Below, one piece after another: positions 21,644 to 51,000 of a stretch of 64,000 bases of DNA. Numbering within the stretch: position 1 is the first letter of the stretch; the number at the start of each line of letters is the position of its first letter. The DNA lies in the NCBI GenBank assembly GCA_035771175.1, contig CM069602.1, forward strand, positions 12,795,116 to 12,859,115, written 5' to 3'. Source of the DNA: Paratinospora sagittata. Lineage: Eukaryota; Streptophyta; Magnoliopsida; Ranunculales; Menispermaceae. The position numbers and the translations under genes are program-made. Below the pieces are notes generated by a model, which worked only from the letters and a program-made list of their open reading frames with translations, searched no databases and was not told where the DNA came from.

Positions 21644-22311
21644 ATTTGAATTATTATTGTTGATTACTTATTGTGTTTGTTGTTTGTATGAGAAGATGAA
21701 AATAGTTTTTGGCTGAATGTAACTATCAGATATTTGAGGTTATTTCATGAATATATGGAATAGCCATGGAAGTGATAATGTAGAAAGTGATACCGTATAA
21801 TGTAATTTAGATTATATAAATTATGCAGACAAATAAGTTTGTATTATATTATTTAATTAATTCAGTTGTTCTTCTTGGTACTAATTATAATTAGAAGAAA
21901 TTATTGCGATCAGGTAAGAATAGATGTGGATCAGTTTTGATATATTTGTGGTTCAATGATTTGACATATAACATCAATTGCAATGTACATATGCCATGAC
22001 TTCATGATTTAAAGAAAAAGTTTTGAATTTTTGTTTTCTTATTGGTAGCTATGGAGTTTGGCTTGATCAAATATTAATTATTCTTAAAATGTGAGAGTTT
22101 ATGGGATTGGTTATACATCCCAATTTGTATGCAAAAATATATGTATATAAGAAGAAAATGTGTTGTTTAAGAATTTAGGTTTACTGGTTTTTACCCGTAG
22201 CCAACTGGCCTTTTTGGCAATGCTAGCCAGGGTAAAATGAGATAAATATCTTCGCTGAGGTGGCGCGCTGAGGAGCCTCCTTTGGAGTGAATTATTAAGT
22301 ATATATTATAG

Positions 22312-22940
22312 ATAATTAAGGTAGGAGGTCATTAACTAGATTTTTTTATTTATTTAAAAAAAACTCACTATTTTAATTGATTCACATTTGATTCGCAAAT
22401 GCCTCATCCATAAATACACTGCCAACTCCAACCCAATAAACAACAACAGAAAATAGGCCGATCAAATCGTCTTCTTTTCTTCTCCATATTATCTCTTCTT
22501 AAAGAATTTTTTTTTTTTTTTTTTGTAAGATTTTCAAAGATATTTTGATGAGTTAGTTGATATTTTGGGGTAGAAGACTAAAAAAAAATCTATGCTCTTT
22601 GCTCCTAAACCCATTAATCCATAACAGAGTGATGACCCACTAATTACATAAATTTTTAGCGTGCAGAATACCCTTGTAGCCGCCTTTAGGGGTAAGAGCC
22701 TTTGTGTGCTACGTATTTATAAAACCATTGCCTTTTATGACTCAAATCTACTTTTCAATATCTTTCAATATTAGCAACCATCTGTGTTAACACTTCATTG
22801 ATCTAATAATCCACAATATAGTGATGACCCACCAATTGCACAAATTTCTAACGTGCAAAATACTCATGTCGAAGTAGCCATCTTTAATCTTTGTAAGTGC
22901 CTTTGTGCTACGTATTTATAAAACTATTGTCTTTTATGAC
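22312..22940 (+). repeat. Direct repeat, copy 2
   Basis: Second copy of 20976-21643. It differs by substitutions and by lacking about 40 bp present in copy 1 near 21265-21305. The two ~200-bp sub-repeats are present here too. Confidence 0.8.
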
Positions 22941-25279
22941 TCAAACCTACAACTTGTTCAATATCCTTCAACACTAGCGACCTTAACACTTTATTGGCAC
23001 GAGGACATAATATTAAGTAAAATATAAAATATGATAACAATATTGATCTTATTAATATTTTATTCACTAAATGTTTAGAAGGAATGATATCAGACTGAGA
23101 CATTAATATTTTATTTACTAGGTGTTTGTAACGAATGAGATGAGTGTGAGATTAACAAGCAGCAACATCACACAAGATAGTAAAATTTGTCTTGTGTGTT
23201 GTGTCTTGCCGTGAATTGTAGTGCACGGAGAGGCACAAGTTGTGCACCAAGTAATATTTAACTTTTTTTTTTGGTGTTTGATGGTTGGAAGCAGACGGCT
23301 TGGACGCTTCCTTTTGTTGGGACGGTTGCCGAATCCAATATCCTATCATCTCCTCGTGGAAATCTGGATTACAAAAGTAAATAGGTTCGGAGACATCCCA
23401 TAACTAAATAAGTTCATATTATATGTGTATATATGTTGTCAAGATTGAGAATCTCTTTGCCAATAGTTTCATGAATATTTAGAGAACCTATAAAAGTAAA
23501 TGCTGATCACTCTCCTAAATGCCACAAGAGAGAAGACGGGCATGTAAGCCCTATATTGAAAAGTGCACAAAGGTTTGACGACAAAATAACATATCTCTCG
23601 TATCAAGAACCATAAGTTTATAATAAATTTATATTGTCGATAATAGCTTGATATGTACTGTTAGGCCTTTACGTAATAACTATAACTTATGAGTTAAATC
23701 AGGGTCTTAATTTTATAAAAAATCTTAAAATCCAAGTTTCATTTTTAATATTTGCATGATCCTTACTTATGTAATTGATATTTCTCATTTTCTATCTCTC
23801 ATTTAGTTCTTTACGTATAGAATGAAGCTGCACGTAAAGGGGAGTGACACTTGACAATAATTTGATATACTTTATTAGATCTTTATATAATAATTATAAC
23901 TTTTAAGTTAAAGTAATTTTTTAACATATATAATATCAACAATTATAACCGTTCTATTTATTATATTAATGAGATGATTTAACCTTTTCTACCTATCAAA
24001 AGACAATACAAAATTTTTAACATTAATTGTTTTAAAAAAAAAGTAAAAACATTCATAGAAACAATGTGAAGTTTAAATTTAAGTAATTACTTGATCTTAA
24101 AGCCCCATTTATTTATGTTGTCTCAAAACTAAGATATAATCTAAATTCTTATGTTTTATTTTAAAATTCATTCTAAGGTTTGGATCAATATTTTTTCTTT
24201 AGATATTTATGCGTTCCTTTCTATTCCTTAAAAAAAATAAATGAATAATATGATTTCTTTTTTATAAATATTTTGTATTTCTTAAATATTTTTCAAACAA
24301 CAATAAAAAAAAAGTCAAAAGATACCCTAAAATATCTGTATAGTTGAGTTTCTGTATAAATAAATTTCTCATAAAAATTTAATTTTTATATCCAAACATT
24401 AAAATACAAAAAAAATCATTTGGTTGGAATAAATTTAAAAATAATTTTTTATTTTAATAAAATAAAATAAAATGTTTTTACGAAATAATGAAACATTGTT
24501 TTTTAAATTTTTTATTTTTTAATTGAATCTAAAATTTTAAATCATCACCTAAACACAGCCTAAAATATCTATATAGTTGAGTTTTATTACCTTTAGTACT
24601 AAAATTAAATCTTCAAAACTTCTTTGGCACTCGTTAACCATGTGAATTATACACAAGCTTTAAATAATTATTACCAAAATTACAGATAAAAGCTTCAATA
24701 AATTGACTAAACGATACTGATGAACTAGTCGGCTGACAGCGACTTTGCTGACTTACTGTTTCCCAACAGGCCGATCCTCTGTAACTCAATCTCATTCCAA
24801 TTTTCCTCTTCTACCGCTCTGCAACGCCCACATGGCACTTCCACAGTTTTAATACTTAGATGTCAGCTTAATCCCTGTAACACTCACCACAGAGAATCCA
24901 GTCCGAGCAAATAGAGCCGTTTCTTCACGAAACCTTCCGCCAATAAAAGTTAAAAAAGAAAAAAAGAAATATTAAAAGAAAGTTCTTCGCTGACTTAAGC
25001 TGAAATGATGAAAATGATAATTTATTTAATAAATAAATGAATTAAAAAAAAGGAAAAAAAAAATTCATTTAAAGCTGGGAATCGCTCCCACAAAAAAAAA
25101 CGAGAGCGAACACGTATCTGAATTTCGTCCATGTAAAAATGGTGGATACAGATACAGCACACCAGACGACGGGTTTCAGATCATCGAGTTTCTTGTTCAG
25201 TTCTCTCTTTCACTTCTCTTTTCTCCGTTAGGGTTTTTCTGCATTTCAATTTCGTTCTCAGTTTCCGATCTCTTATCGG

Positions 25280-40768
<15,489 letters not shown>

Positions 40769-42225
40769 AAATGGCTGCAAAGTGGTTTAGTTTTTCAATT
40801 TTATGAACAAACGTTGGCAAAGCTCAGTTTTTAATTTAATTTTTTTTTTGAAGAAATTTGTATTCTTTCAGTCCACCCAATAATCACTGTGGATGCCCAT
40901 GTTGTAAATCTAAACCAGAACCTAATAATATCAAGCACCCATTTTCAAATATATTCTCATGATGTTGCGAGTCTTCTGCATTTTTGCTTATTTCATGTAA
41001 TAACATAAAATTGTTTTGACGAGTGATTGATGGTTCAAATCTTCATATTTATGAAAGCCTTCACAGAGGGTGAAAAAAAAAGGTTTGGTTTGAAGATTTG
41101 AAAGTTTGAAGACACTGACGAGGCAGTTAAAGAATGCATGTTTCAATATTTTAAACTCACGAGGACCAGAAGAACAAGGTTTTCCTTTGATTGAGTGCAG
41201 CTTAAGCTTGTGAGACTTGGGCCAGCTTTTCTGTTTCAACTTTCAATTCATATATTCTATTCTCCTAAGGTAAGTTTTTCTTCTTCTTCTTCTTCTTTAC
41301 GTAGATTTTTGTACTCTAAAACCTGTTTAGTATCACCCAACTCATAAGCACCCTTTATATTTTTCTGACTCTACCCTCCATTCTCTCAGCTGCGCTGGGT
41401 TGCTCGCCATGGTCTTTTAGATGAAAAAATGCAAAAAATTTGTAAACTTTTCCTTTTGGTTTTATTAATTATCAAGGACAATATCAAAAAAATAATAAAA
41501 TCATTTAGCTCATTACATTAAATTTAAGATATATTTTAGTATGTATGTATAATTCAACCTGGGCGTTGAGATGTTGCACGGGGTGTTAGTGATATATCTT
41601 TCCAACAAGAAGATATGTGTTTTTGTTTTTGGTTTTTTGGGGGATAATCCTTAACATGATTGGCCTGCAATTAGGCGTTCCTTCCGGAAGCAGCGGAAAC
41701 ACGCGGTTTGTACTTTATACAAACACTTGATGGGCCCTCCGTAGATGTCTCATTATTAGTACTTAGTTATTATTAGATGACAATAAATAAAAAAAATATA
41801 AAAAAATTCATTGACCAAGTCAATCTTGTCTCTTCTCATCCCATCAAATCCATAAAAAACATCTCAAATTCTTCTCTTCAAAAATAAATAAATAAATAAA
41901 TATATAACATATAAGGAAAAACTTCTCAGCCTCGCACAATGCTCCCACCACGTTCTCTCCTTACTTGCTTCCAACCAACTTTTAAAATTTTAAAACTAAC
42001 TTTCTCTATTCTCTCCAACCCCCACCCTTTTTTCTCCACATATATCCGAATTTACAGCTTCTTCATTCAATTCCTCCTGCAATCAACATTTCCCAGAAAA
42101 CCTCTCACCAAGAAAAATCTCTTCTTTGGAAGAAGACCCAAAAATTCTTCAACAATTTTCATCCAAAATGATTCAATCATAGTGGGCACAAAAACCACAA
42201 ATATAACAACACCCAAGTTTCTGTA
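40769..42225. other. Intergenic DNA between the RING/LON gene and the receptor kinase
   Basis: Holds the 3' end of the first transcript and the promoter and leader of the kinase gene. A short CTT tract is at 41279-41297. The 300 bases before 42226 are rich in C and T, as expected of a leader. No further gene is supported. Confidence 0.5.
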
Positions 42226-44850
42226 ATGGGAGGAGATAAACATGAGGCTCTGCCTCAAATCTTCTCCTCCCTTCTCATTTCCTTTCTTCTCCTGTCTCTC
42301 ACGACCCCATCAGCCTCAAAATCTGATCCTTCTTCTTCCCCTGTTCCAAGATTCACTCCAGAGGACAATTATCTCATCAATTGCGGCGCGCCCAAAAGCA
42401 CCCTTCTCGAAGACGGCAGGACTTTTCGGTCAGACCCTCAATCCGCGTCCTTGTTATCTACCGACGAAGATATACAAGCTTCTACCAACTCTTTACCACC
42501 ACCTAACACCAATGCTAATTCTGTTGCTTCTTCTTCTTCGTCTCCTCTGTATCTTACAGCAAGGATTTTTGCCGATGAATCAACTTATAGCTTTTATATA
42601 TCACGCCCAGGCCGCCATTGGCTTCGGCTTCACTTCTACCCAGTTCCTCATCCTACCTATAATTTGACTAATGCTGTGTTCACTGTCACAAGTGATAATG
42701 TTGTCCTGCTTCATGATTTCTCTGTTCCTGATAATTCTACCATGGTGTTCAAGGAGTACCTTGTTACCATTGATTCCGATAGGTTCTCGGTTAAATTTTC
42801 ACCTAAGAAGAAGTCTCAGGCATTTATCAATGCTATTGAGCTTGTTTCTGCTCCTGAATCTCTCATTTCTGATGTAGCCACTGCTGTTTTCCCTGTTGGT
42901 GACTTTACAGGGTTGTCTAACTATGCACTTGAGGTAATGCACCGGTTGAATGTTGGCGGGCCGCTTATAGTTTCCGGCAATGATACTTTGGGGAGGACGT
43001 GGCTGCCCGATAAGGAGTTTTTGAAGGTTGCACAAGCTGCTCAGAATGTTTCTGTGGCTCCAAATGTTGTAAAGTATCCGGAAAATGGCGCAACGCCTCT
43101 CATTGCACCAAATTGGGTCTATGCAACGGCAGAAAAGATGGCGGATTCTGGTGTTACCGAGCCTAATTTCAATCTCACATGGGAGATGAGCGTAGACCCA
43201 ACCTTCTCCTATCTGATAAGATTGCATTTCTGTGATATTGTTAGCAAGAGCCTAAATGACCTCTACTTCAATGTTTATGTCAATGGGAAAATGGGTGTCT
43301 CAAACCTTGACCTCTCCACGCTCACTTCTGGCCTTGCCGTTGCATATTACAAGGATTTTGTGCTCAATGCCTCAAGTGTCACCAACGGCACAATAAGGGT
43401 CCAAGTCGGGCCTGCTTCTGCAGTTGAATCGGGAGCACCAAATGCACTTCTCAATGGTCTTGAGGTCATGAAGATGAACAATGAAGCTGGAAGCTTGAAT
43501 GGTTTATTTGCTGTAGATGGATCATATAAAGGACCCAATACAGGTGGTAGTAAGATGAAAATTGTTGCAGCTGTGGGTCTAGCAATGGGTGTCACAGCAA
43601 TGTTGTTGCTTGGAACGGTTTTCATGAGGTGGCAGAAGAGACCGCCCGATTGGGAGAAACGAAACAGCTTCTCGTCGTGGCTTCTTCCTCTCCACGCCGG
43701 TAATTCAACCTTCATGTCTAGCAAGAGCGGGTCACGTTTCGGGTCACATAAGAGCAAGAGTGGCTACTCAGGCTTCTTCTCCTCTGCACTTGGCCTTGGT
43801 AGATACTTCTCCTTCTCAGAATTGCAAGAAGCCTCCCATAATTGGGATGACAAGCAAGTAGTAGGTGTTGGTGGTTTTGGTAAGGTTTACCTTGGAGAAT
43901 TGGACGATGGGACCCAACTTGCTATAAAGCGAGGCAGTGCAAGTTCCGAACAAGGCATAAACGAGTTCCAAACAGAGATACAAATGCTATCAAAGCTCCG
44001 GCACCGGCACCTGGTTTCCCTAATTGGGTATTGTGATGAACAATCCGAGATGATTCTTGTGTACGAGTACATGTCAAATGGGCCTCTGCGTGACCACTTA
44101 TACGGCTCAAATCTCCCTCATTTATCTTGGAAGCAACGCCTTGAGATATGCATCGGAGCCGCTCGAGGACTACATTATCTTCATACCGGTGCAGCTCAAG
44201 GGATAATTCACCGTGATGTGAAGACCACAAACATCCTGTTAGATGAGAATCTAGTAGCCAAAGTATCTGATTTTGGGCTCTCAAAAGCTGCTCCTTCATT
44301 GGAACAGACCCATGTAAGCACAGCAGTGAAGGGTAGCTTCGGGTACTTGGATCCTGAGTATTTCCGACGGCAACAATTAACTGAAAAATCTGATGTTTAC
44401 TCATTTGGTGTGGTTCTTTTCGAGGTGTTATGTGCAAGGCCAGCGATTAATCCACAATTGCCAAGGGAACAAGTTAACTTGGCTGAATGGGCAATGCAGT
44501 GGAATAGGAAGGGCGTGTTAGAGAAGATTATAGACCCTCATCTAGCTGGGACTATAAGCTCAGGATCATTGAAGAAGTATGTGGAAGCAGCTGAGAAGTG
44601 TTTGGCAGAATATGGTGTTGATAGGCCATCAATGGGAGATGTGTTATGGAACTTGGAGTATGCTTTGCAGCTCCAAGAAGCTTCCTCACAACTTGATCCC
44701 CCCGAGGGTAAAAGCTCAAACCTAATTGTTTTGGAAGGACTGAGTGATGGGAACAACTCGAATGAGGCTGCGGTTGTGGCTGTTGATAACTCTGATATGG
44801 CTTCTAACTCTCCTTCGTTTTCGCAGAGTGGGGGAATTTCAGGAAGGTGA
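42226..44850 (+). CDS. CrRLK1L receptor-like kinase (ERULUS/CAP1-like)
   Basis: An intronless frame of 874 residues from the ATG at 42226. CrRLK1L kinases sit in the plasma membrane, sense wall state or RALF peptides and control cell growth. A signal peptide covers about residues 1-31. The extracellular malectin-like region runs to about 430 ([59 protein letters not shown]). The membrane segment is at about 444-468. The kinase has a glycine loop (GVGGFGKVY, about 547-555), AIK, catalytic HRDVK at 662-666 and DFG at 682-684, so it is an RD-type active kinase. The juxtamembrane [20 protein letters not shown] and [14 protein letters not shown] match Arabidopsis At5g61350 (ERULUS/CAP1, root-hair growth) better than THESEUS1 or HERCULES. 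The subgroup call is from memory. No intron and no frame break are seen. Confidence 0.93.
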   Translation: MGGDKHEALPQIFSSLLISFLLLSLTTPSASKSDPSSSPVPRFTPEDNYLINCGAPKSTLLEDGRTFRSDPQSASLLSTDEDIQASTNSLPPPNTNANSVASSSSSPLYLTARIFADESTYSFYISRPGRHWLRLHFYPVPHPTYNLTNAVFTVTSDNVVLLHDFSVPDNSTMVFKEYLVTIDSDRFSVKFSPKKKSQAFINAIELVSAPESLISDVATAVFPVGDFTGLSNYALEVMHRLNVGGPLIVSGNDTLGRTWLPDKEFLKVAQAAQNVSVAPNVVKYPENGATPLIAPNWVYATAEKMADSGVTEPNFNLTWEMSVDPTFSYLIRLHFCDIVSKSLNDLYFNVYVNGKMGVSNLDLSTLTSGLAVAYYKDFVLNASSVTNGTIRVQVGPASAVESGAPNALLNGLEVMKMNNEAGSLNGLFAVDGSYKGPNTGGSKMKIVAAVGLAMGVTAMLLLGTVFMRWQKRPPDWEKRNSFSSWLLPLHAGNSTFMSSKSGSRFGSHKSKSGYSGFFSSALGLGRYFSFSELQEASHNWDDKQVVGVGGFGKVYLGELDDGTQLAIKRGSASSEQGINEFQTEIQMLSKLRHRHLVSLIGYCDEQSEMILVYEYMSNGPLRDHLYGSNLPHLSWKQRLEICIGAARGLHYLHTGAAQGIIHRDVKTTNILLDENLVAKVSDFGLSKAAPSLEQTHVSTAVKGSFGYLDPEYFRRQQLTEKSDVYSFGVVLFEVLCARPAINPQLPREQVNLAEWAMQWNRKGVLEKIIDPHLAGTISSGSLKKYVEAAEKCLAEYGVDRPSMGDVLWNLEYALQLQEASSQLDPPEGKSSNLIVLEGLSDGNNSNEAAVVAVDNSDMASNSPSFSQSGGISGR

Positions 44851-45626
44851 AATCACTCCACAAAAAGGGCAAAAAAAAAAAAAAAAAAAACAAGTGAAAT
44901 GAAATCCAATTTGCATTTTAAGTGAAATCGTAATACCAAAACTGATGAGGAAATTTCGAACAGTCAAAAAATGATCTTTAAATTGACAATGCTAATGTAC
45001 ACTGCCCTTCTGATCAGAATGCCTTTGCATATATTTTGGGTGGCTGTATATTGCATTCTGTACCTCCATCTTTTTCACCATTTTTCTCTTCTTGTTGCTT
45101 CAAATTCGTCTGTTTACTTGTTAATGATAAACTTTCAAAACTCGTATTGTTGTAAGTTAAGTTCCCTCTTTCTTGTCTTATCTTCCCTTCATCTCATCTT
45201 AGACTTCCATCAATAATATGTTCTTATTATATTAGCTTTTTTTTTTTTTTCCTTCTTTCATAACCTAGTTTTTTTTTTTGTTTTTTTTGTAGTGCAAATG
45301 CAAACTTGCCATGTTGACGAAGTCGTGTAGCCTTGTATTCACTTTCTTTTGTTGTAGTGCAAGGAAATTTTCTACTCTCTCTCTCTCTCTCTCTTGGCTG
45401 TTATAGCTCCTTTAGTTGCTGGTATATTGGCAACAGTTTGAGGTGGAATGGTGTGCCATATGTGATATATAGAATTCACATGAATAATTTGAATTATAAG
45501 AAAAGAAAAAGTTGTTTAAAAGATTTTGTGGGCATTCTATGACAACTGAAGAAGAGAATGAACGTCTTTCATACGCATGTGGGCATTCTATAGCTATGAG
45601 TCATGGCCTCAAAGCCAAACTTTTCC

Positions 45627-45630
<4 letters not shown>

Positions 45631-45665
<35 letters not shown>
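45631..45665. repeat. (TA)n microsatellite
   Basis: About 17 TA units. Confidence 0.9.
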
Positions 45666-45668
<3 letters not shown>

Positions 45669-46257
45669 TACAGCCTCGTACACAGAAATTTTATATAATG
45701 TGGGTCAAATTTTTTTTTAGAAAAACCTTAATAGTATTAGAATAATTTATTAATTAAGATATGTAAAAATTTATAACTACCTGTGCAACTATATATATGT
45801 ATCCATTGAATCATTTATTGCACACTTTAAGATATGTAAATCATTAATATCCAAATGATAGATATGTGTAGTTATTTTGAATTCGACTAAATATTATGAC
45901 AAAAAAAAGTTTCAACTAAACTTTTCGAAAATTATTTGACAACTTTATCTTTAACGTTGTAAATCAGCAACGACAAATTCAAAAGATTGCGTTTTTTAGT
46001 GTTTATATGTAAACTTTTTTATTTGATTGTGATTATAATTTATTGAATATTAGTTTTTGATAAATTAATATTTTTAATAATTTTCTTTTTATTTAACCAG
46101 ATTATTTTAATTTCTTATATAATTTGATAAACTAATATTTAATATACTTTATCTTTATTCAAGACTTACGTTACAATGTAAATAATAAAATTAAAAAAAC
46201 AATTATTTATCATTTTTATAGAAAAAAAAGACATTTTGTTGTTAGTATCCAAATAAA

Positions 46258-46470
46258 AATGTGGAGAGAAAGAGAGCCAAATTTAGAAAAAGAGAGAGAA
46301 ATGTACATTCTCATATATTTATATCAGGTTTATCATTACGGGAGGGAGGGAGAAAGAGACAAAGACAGAGGGAGAAATTTAGAAAAATGTGGAGAGAGGG
46401 AGCTAAATTAAAAAAAAGAAAAAAATATACATTTTCATATATTTATATAAGACAGAGAGAGAGGGGGTGT
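46258..46470 (+). repeat. GA-rich imperfect tandem duplication
   Basis: GTGGAGAG at 46261 and at 46388 starts two related blocks. Both run through a GA-rich part, a (T/A)TACATT(C/T)TCATATATTT segment and TTATAT. A (TA)n tract follows at 46475-46495. Confidence 0.65.
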
Positions 46471-46979
46471 GGACTATATATATATATATATATATACCTA
46501 ATACTAGTATAGGTATTTTTGGCAAAAAAATTAAAAAAGGTTGGATATTAAAAGAAAAAGGGTAAAAACGGGTTTTTTTATCTAAAATATTTACTTGGGC
46601 AGATGGGCCAATACTAACATAAATATTTTTGGCAAAATGGCTACCTCGGCTATAGCCCTGGGTGGCCCAAACGGTGGCTCGCCCCCGCATGCATAGCTTT
46701 CTTCTTGGTGCCATCTATGGACTGTTCTTTGTTTCTTCCAATAGATTGCCACCTAGAATAGTTTTGTAATCTGGTAGAGAAGAAGAAAATGCAACTCAAA
46801 GAGCTCAAATTAGTTATCTCGGTTTCCATAACATTCCTAGCTGTCTGTGTTGATTCCTACATGAATGCATGTAAGTCCTAGTTGTTAGCTTCTTGCTTGT
46901 GAAGTGCACCAGTAATTGGCAAAAGTCTGCATAACAATGACTGGAGAAGCTGGTATATATAACTACTTGTAATATAAAT

Positions 46980-47065
46980 GTTGACTTAGCCCTTGATAGA
47001 GCGAAGTAGAGGAACAAGATTCATGTAGCCGATCTCATGTAGTTATAAAAAGGCTTTGTCGAGCT
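46980..47065 (+). mobile_element. RTE-type LINE 3' tail
   Basis: GACTTAGCCCTTGATAGAGC, then GATTCATGTAGCCGATCTCA and AAAGGCTTTGTCGAGC. This is the best preserved of the five tails of this kind in the window. Confidence 0.6.
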
Positions 47066-47124
47066 ACGTATTAATATTGAAGTTTTTAATTAGCAGCAAA
47101 ACATTTCAACATCCATGTTACTGA

Positions 47125-47210
47125 GGAAATATAGGTTGAATTCTATGACATGGGAAAAAAAAAGTATGGAAATATAGGTTGAATTCTATGACATGGGAAA
47201 AAAAAAGTAT
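47125..47210 (+). repeat. 43-bp tandem duplication
   Basis: GGAAATATAGGTTGAATTCT through a nine-A run and GTAT occurs at 47125 and again at 47168, with no difference seen. Confidence 0.9.
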
Positions 47211-47340
47211 GGGATTGATTAGATAGAGAAGGGAATGAAATAAAAGAAAGAAGAACAAAAATTGTGAAAATAAGAAATATTTAGCACCCAAATACACTAG
47301 ATTTTTTGCCTGTCTTGATCCTCTAAGTAACCAAATTATC

Positions 47341-48057
47341 ACAATAACTTTAGTGTCTATTTGTTGTTCACCCAGCCCAATCTGATAAATGAGGCATCAA
47401 CTAGAGAATAGTGCATGTTTTAGCTGAAAATCTCTCGTGTTGGACCGTGAATCGATGCCAATTGACTGAATATGAAAATTGTTGATCTTCCGAAGTTTTG
47501 CACGGAACCGTTCTGCTTTGGACCTGCAAGGGTGGTGACGCTTGGTCAATGAAATAAGAGAATAAAAGTATGTAGAGATTTTTGAGTTTCGGAGCCTACC
47601 TACTTAAGTGAATGATTTCCTTTTTTTATAGTTGAGGGGGGATGATTCTGGTATTTAATACGATGCTCTATCGATGGGAGCGATTTGTGTCTTTTTTCAT
47701 CAGAAGTTAACACGTAGTTCTATATCTCGAGATCCGTTTTGTGCAGTGTTCGAGTTACGATCAATGTGTAAACGTAGATTTTTCGATTTAGATTCAAGAA
47801 ACGCCTTCAGCTAAAATAAGAGGTTGCCCTCGGCCAAGGCCGAGGGGGGTTCCTCGGCCAAGGCTGAGATATGTTGTGCCTTGGCCAATGGCCGGGGGAT
47901 GTGGCGCGTCGGTCGTTGGCCAAGGCATGTTGCACCTCGGCCTTTGCCGAGACAAGTTGTGTTTTGGCTTTGTTCGAGGCGTTGTTCCTTGTTCGGACAC
48001 AACTTTGTTCATGACTCGGGAGTTGGTTTGATTTTGAGTGTAACAGTGCACATCTGT
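47341..48057 (+). mobile_element. Dispersed LTR-like repeat, copy 1
   Basis: Shares its whole length with 59429-60266 in the same orientation, from ACAATAACTTTAGTG to TAACAGTGCACATCTGT. A possible LTR reading is TGTTGTTCACCCAGCC near 47360 to GTGCACA near 48052, with TG...CA ends. The GACCTGCAAGGGTGGTGACG block resembles segments I recall from plant LTRs. No coding capacity or target duplication was found, so the class remains open. It contains the 27-bp palindromic minisatellite (about 6 units). Confidence 0.65.
47829..47986. repeat. 27-bp palindromic minisatellite, about 6 units
   Basis: Units of 24-28 bp, each starting near CTCGGCC and containing the inverted partner GGCCGAG a few bases later, with a spacer like ATGTTGTGC. 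Frames through it give nine-residue repeats only because 27 is a multiple of three. Confidence 0.85.
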
Positions 48058-51000
48058 AATTCTGTGGAGATATAAAGATCTTTTTCTTTGAGCTACATAT
48101 ATACCTCAAAGCCAAGAAATATTATAGTTTAGCTGATCATCAACGGCCAAAATGATTCATCTCTTTCTATTTCCCTTTTTGACTAATCAAATTGCCAATT
48201 GGGTCGCACATATTTTTTCAAATGAGATTAAAATAATAATCGTTAAGTCAGTTCAAAAGCATGACTTCAAGTTTTTTTTATTTATTAAACTTTTTTTTAT
48301 CGTATGTTAGCTTTGGTAGTTAGGAAGACACCGTGTATTCTCGTAGTTAATTATTATTGTAGTTTTCAATTAAACAATTTGGGATGATTGTACAGAGACA
48401 TTACAATCAGAATGATTCAAAAAACCATCAGCACAGTTTTCATTTATTAGAAAAACTTGGTCAGCATGGCAAAGGCTATAAAGGTTGTCACCGTGGTGAA
48501 GGGGAGCCGAGCGGAGCCTTGTCACAACAGTAAAAGTTGTTACCGTTGTGAGTTTAAGTTATGGAAATAGCTTTTGTGATATAAGTAAAGCTGCATACAA
48601 TAGATTCAAAATGGTATGATCCGTTCTTAAACTCTGTATAGGCAAAAGCTTTGTGCAGCCGAGTTGCCTTTTTTATTTTTTATGGTATCTCAAACTAGCC
48701 ACATGGAAGAATCATAATTTATTAAGAAACATTGAGTCCTAAAAATGGCCAAGTGGAAGTGTTCCATTGCTTAGCCAATATATATATCTTTAAATATAAG
48801 TTAAGGAAACAACAAATCTCAAAATGCCATTTGCTGCATGAGCTGCTAAACAACTTGGTTTTACTAGCAGTAGAATTTGACTCAGTTTAAGATGAAGTTA
48901 ACACAATGCAAAGACCAGTGGCAAGAGATATATATATATATCAATTGAATAAATATCTCAGATGCATAAACACTGGAAATTTGAAAATGGTTCTGTTTTT
49001 GGTACTTGTCCCTATGGCTTCTTCATGTTCATGGGCCATGTTCCATTGGAGAATGAATATAAGAATATTGCCCAAAAACTACCCTTTTTAATTTTTATTT
49101 TATTTTATTTTATTTTTAGCAGATATAATCAGAAAATAAATAAATAATTAAATATTTGGACATTTTCAATATTAACTGTACTGCTAAAATCTGTTTAAAA
49201 AAAGATATTAATCATGGTGGGCTGTAACATATAGATTAGTAATTTGTCCTACATTAATTAATTAATAAATAATATTAGAACAGGGCCACCCCAGTTCTTG
49301 ATTCTCTCCTTTGAAACCAGTTCTTCTTCTAATCTTATATTGATTTCCAAAGTGTAACATTTAATTAATTCTTATTTTCTTTCAGTTTCTTTAAATTAAT
49401 TGATAATATAATAGAAGATATATATGATTTGGCAATTTCTCTCTATTTTTTTTTGAAGTTTGAAGAACTTCTTCCTTGGATATGGAGATGTTTGGTGGTA
49501 ACTTCAAGATGAAAAAAACCAACACAACAAACATAAAAAAAAAAAAAAAAAAAAAAAATATCGTTGAGATTTTGACATTTTTGTATCTAATGACATCAAT
49601 CCATTTTTTTAGTTTTATTTTTCTTTTTCAACTTATAATATATTCCTCTTCTCACTCAGTTTCTTTCAACTTCAGTGTTCTTGTAACTGAGTTTTGTCTT
49701 AGCAGTAATTTGAGAAATGGAAATGAAAGCATCAAAACTGCCGTTTTGAGGAAAACATTTTTGTCATAATAAAAGTATTTGAAAGGTAGTTTGAAAAAAT
49801 ATTTTTTTTAATTTTTTTTTCTAGAACTAATAACTACTTAATCACAAAAAATTAACTAAAGGCATTTTAATAAATGTATTTCATAAGCTAAAGCTAAAGA
49901 AAAACAGATGGTGAGATCAGCTCCTCAAAGAATTTTTTTTTTCTTAGCCTATTTATTTATTTATTTATTGAGCATAAACAAGAAAAAATAAATTAAGATG
50001 CCAAAAAGATCATTTTAGCCCGTTTATAGTGAATTCATAGGTTTTTATTTTATGTTATTTTCTCAAGATAGCGAATCCACGTTTGGTTTAGGATTCGGAT
50101 ATAATTTTCTATTTTCAAAATTTTAGAAATACGAAAAATGTGTTTGATTCTTTAAAACCCGAAAATAGTTTTCTAAAATTTACAAAGAAAATAAATTGTT
50201 TTTAAAAAAATGCAAAATATTATTTTTTGAGTTTTTATTTTTCAAGTTATATTCTACTATTTGAATCACGAACCAAACACATAAACAACATGATTATACA
50301 ATATATAGTATATGTGTACTGCTACAACTTTTTTTAAAACTAAGAAATTAAAAAAAAAATTAATTGATAACAAAATTACGAAAAATGTACCATAAATTTT
50401 AAATTAGATATAAATATTATTCCTCCAACTCAATATAACTGATTTGACCAAGTAACCAAGTGATCTAGCTTTATTTTCAATTCAAGATTCTCGATTGACT
50501 TAGACTAAGAAAGCTACTTAATTGAATAAATTCATCAACATTTTCTATTTTTTTAAAAACATACTAATTTATGTTCAGATATTGCTATTTTTGGTTGAAA
50601 ATTGAAAATGTCTACTATTTCTTTTTCTTTTCTAAGGATTTATATATACAATATAGTTTAATTTGAAATTCAAGGCAATTAAGAAATATAAAAAAAACCT
50701 CTGTAGCATGGAATTGACATGCTTATTGTAAGAAGATCATTGAAGAAATCGTTGAACTTGATCCTTCATCAGCAATGACAGAAGCAAAACGATATACAGA
50801 TGCTTCTACTTGTGCCTGCTTATTTATATATCCAAGGTAAATACTATTGAACACTTTTGTCTTTTCATCATAATTTTTTTTTTTGTTTTTTTTTTCATAA
50901 GGGAAATCCAACTTGATATCAGATAATGAGCCCTCAAAAATAAAGATTCCAGTTTTTTTTTAATGAATTAAATCATAATTTCTTTTTAAGGACTCCTGTA

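Larger units (their letters stand above)
20205..25279. other. Intergenic DNA with a large direct repeat
   Basis: Divergent intergenic space between the membrane-protein gene (-) and the RING/LON gene (+). It contains a poly-T tract near 20440-20456 and a direct duplication (20976-21643 and 22312-22940). From 23400 it is plain AT-rich sequence. No gene is supported; a 65-codon frame at 23152-23349 resembles nothing known to me. Confidence 0.5.
44851..47340. other. Intergenic DNA with microsatellites
   Basis: Begins with the kinase 3' region (A-run 44872-44890), then AT-rich DNA with (TA)n tracts and GA-rich repeats. Frames here are short and low in complexity. No gene is supported. Confidence 0.5.
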
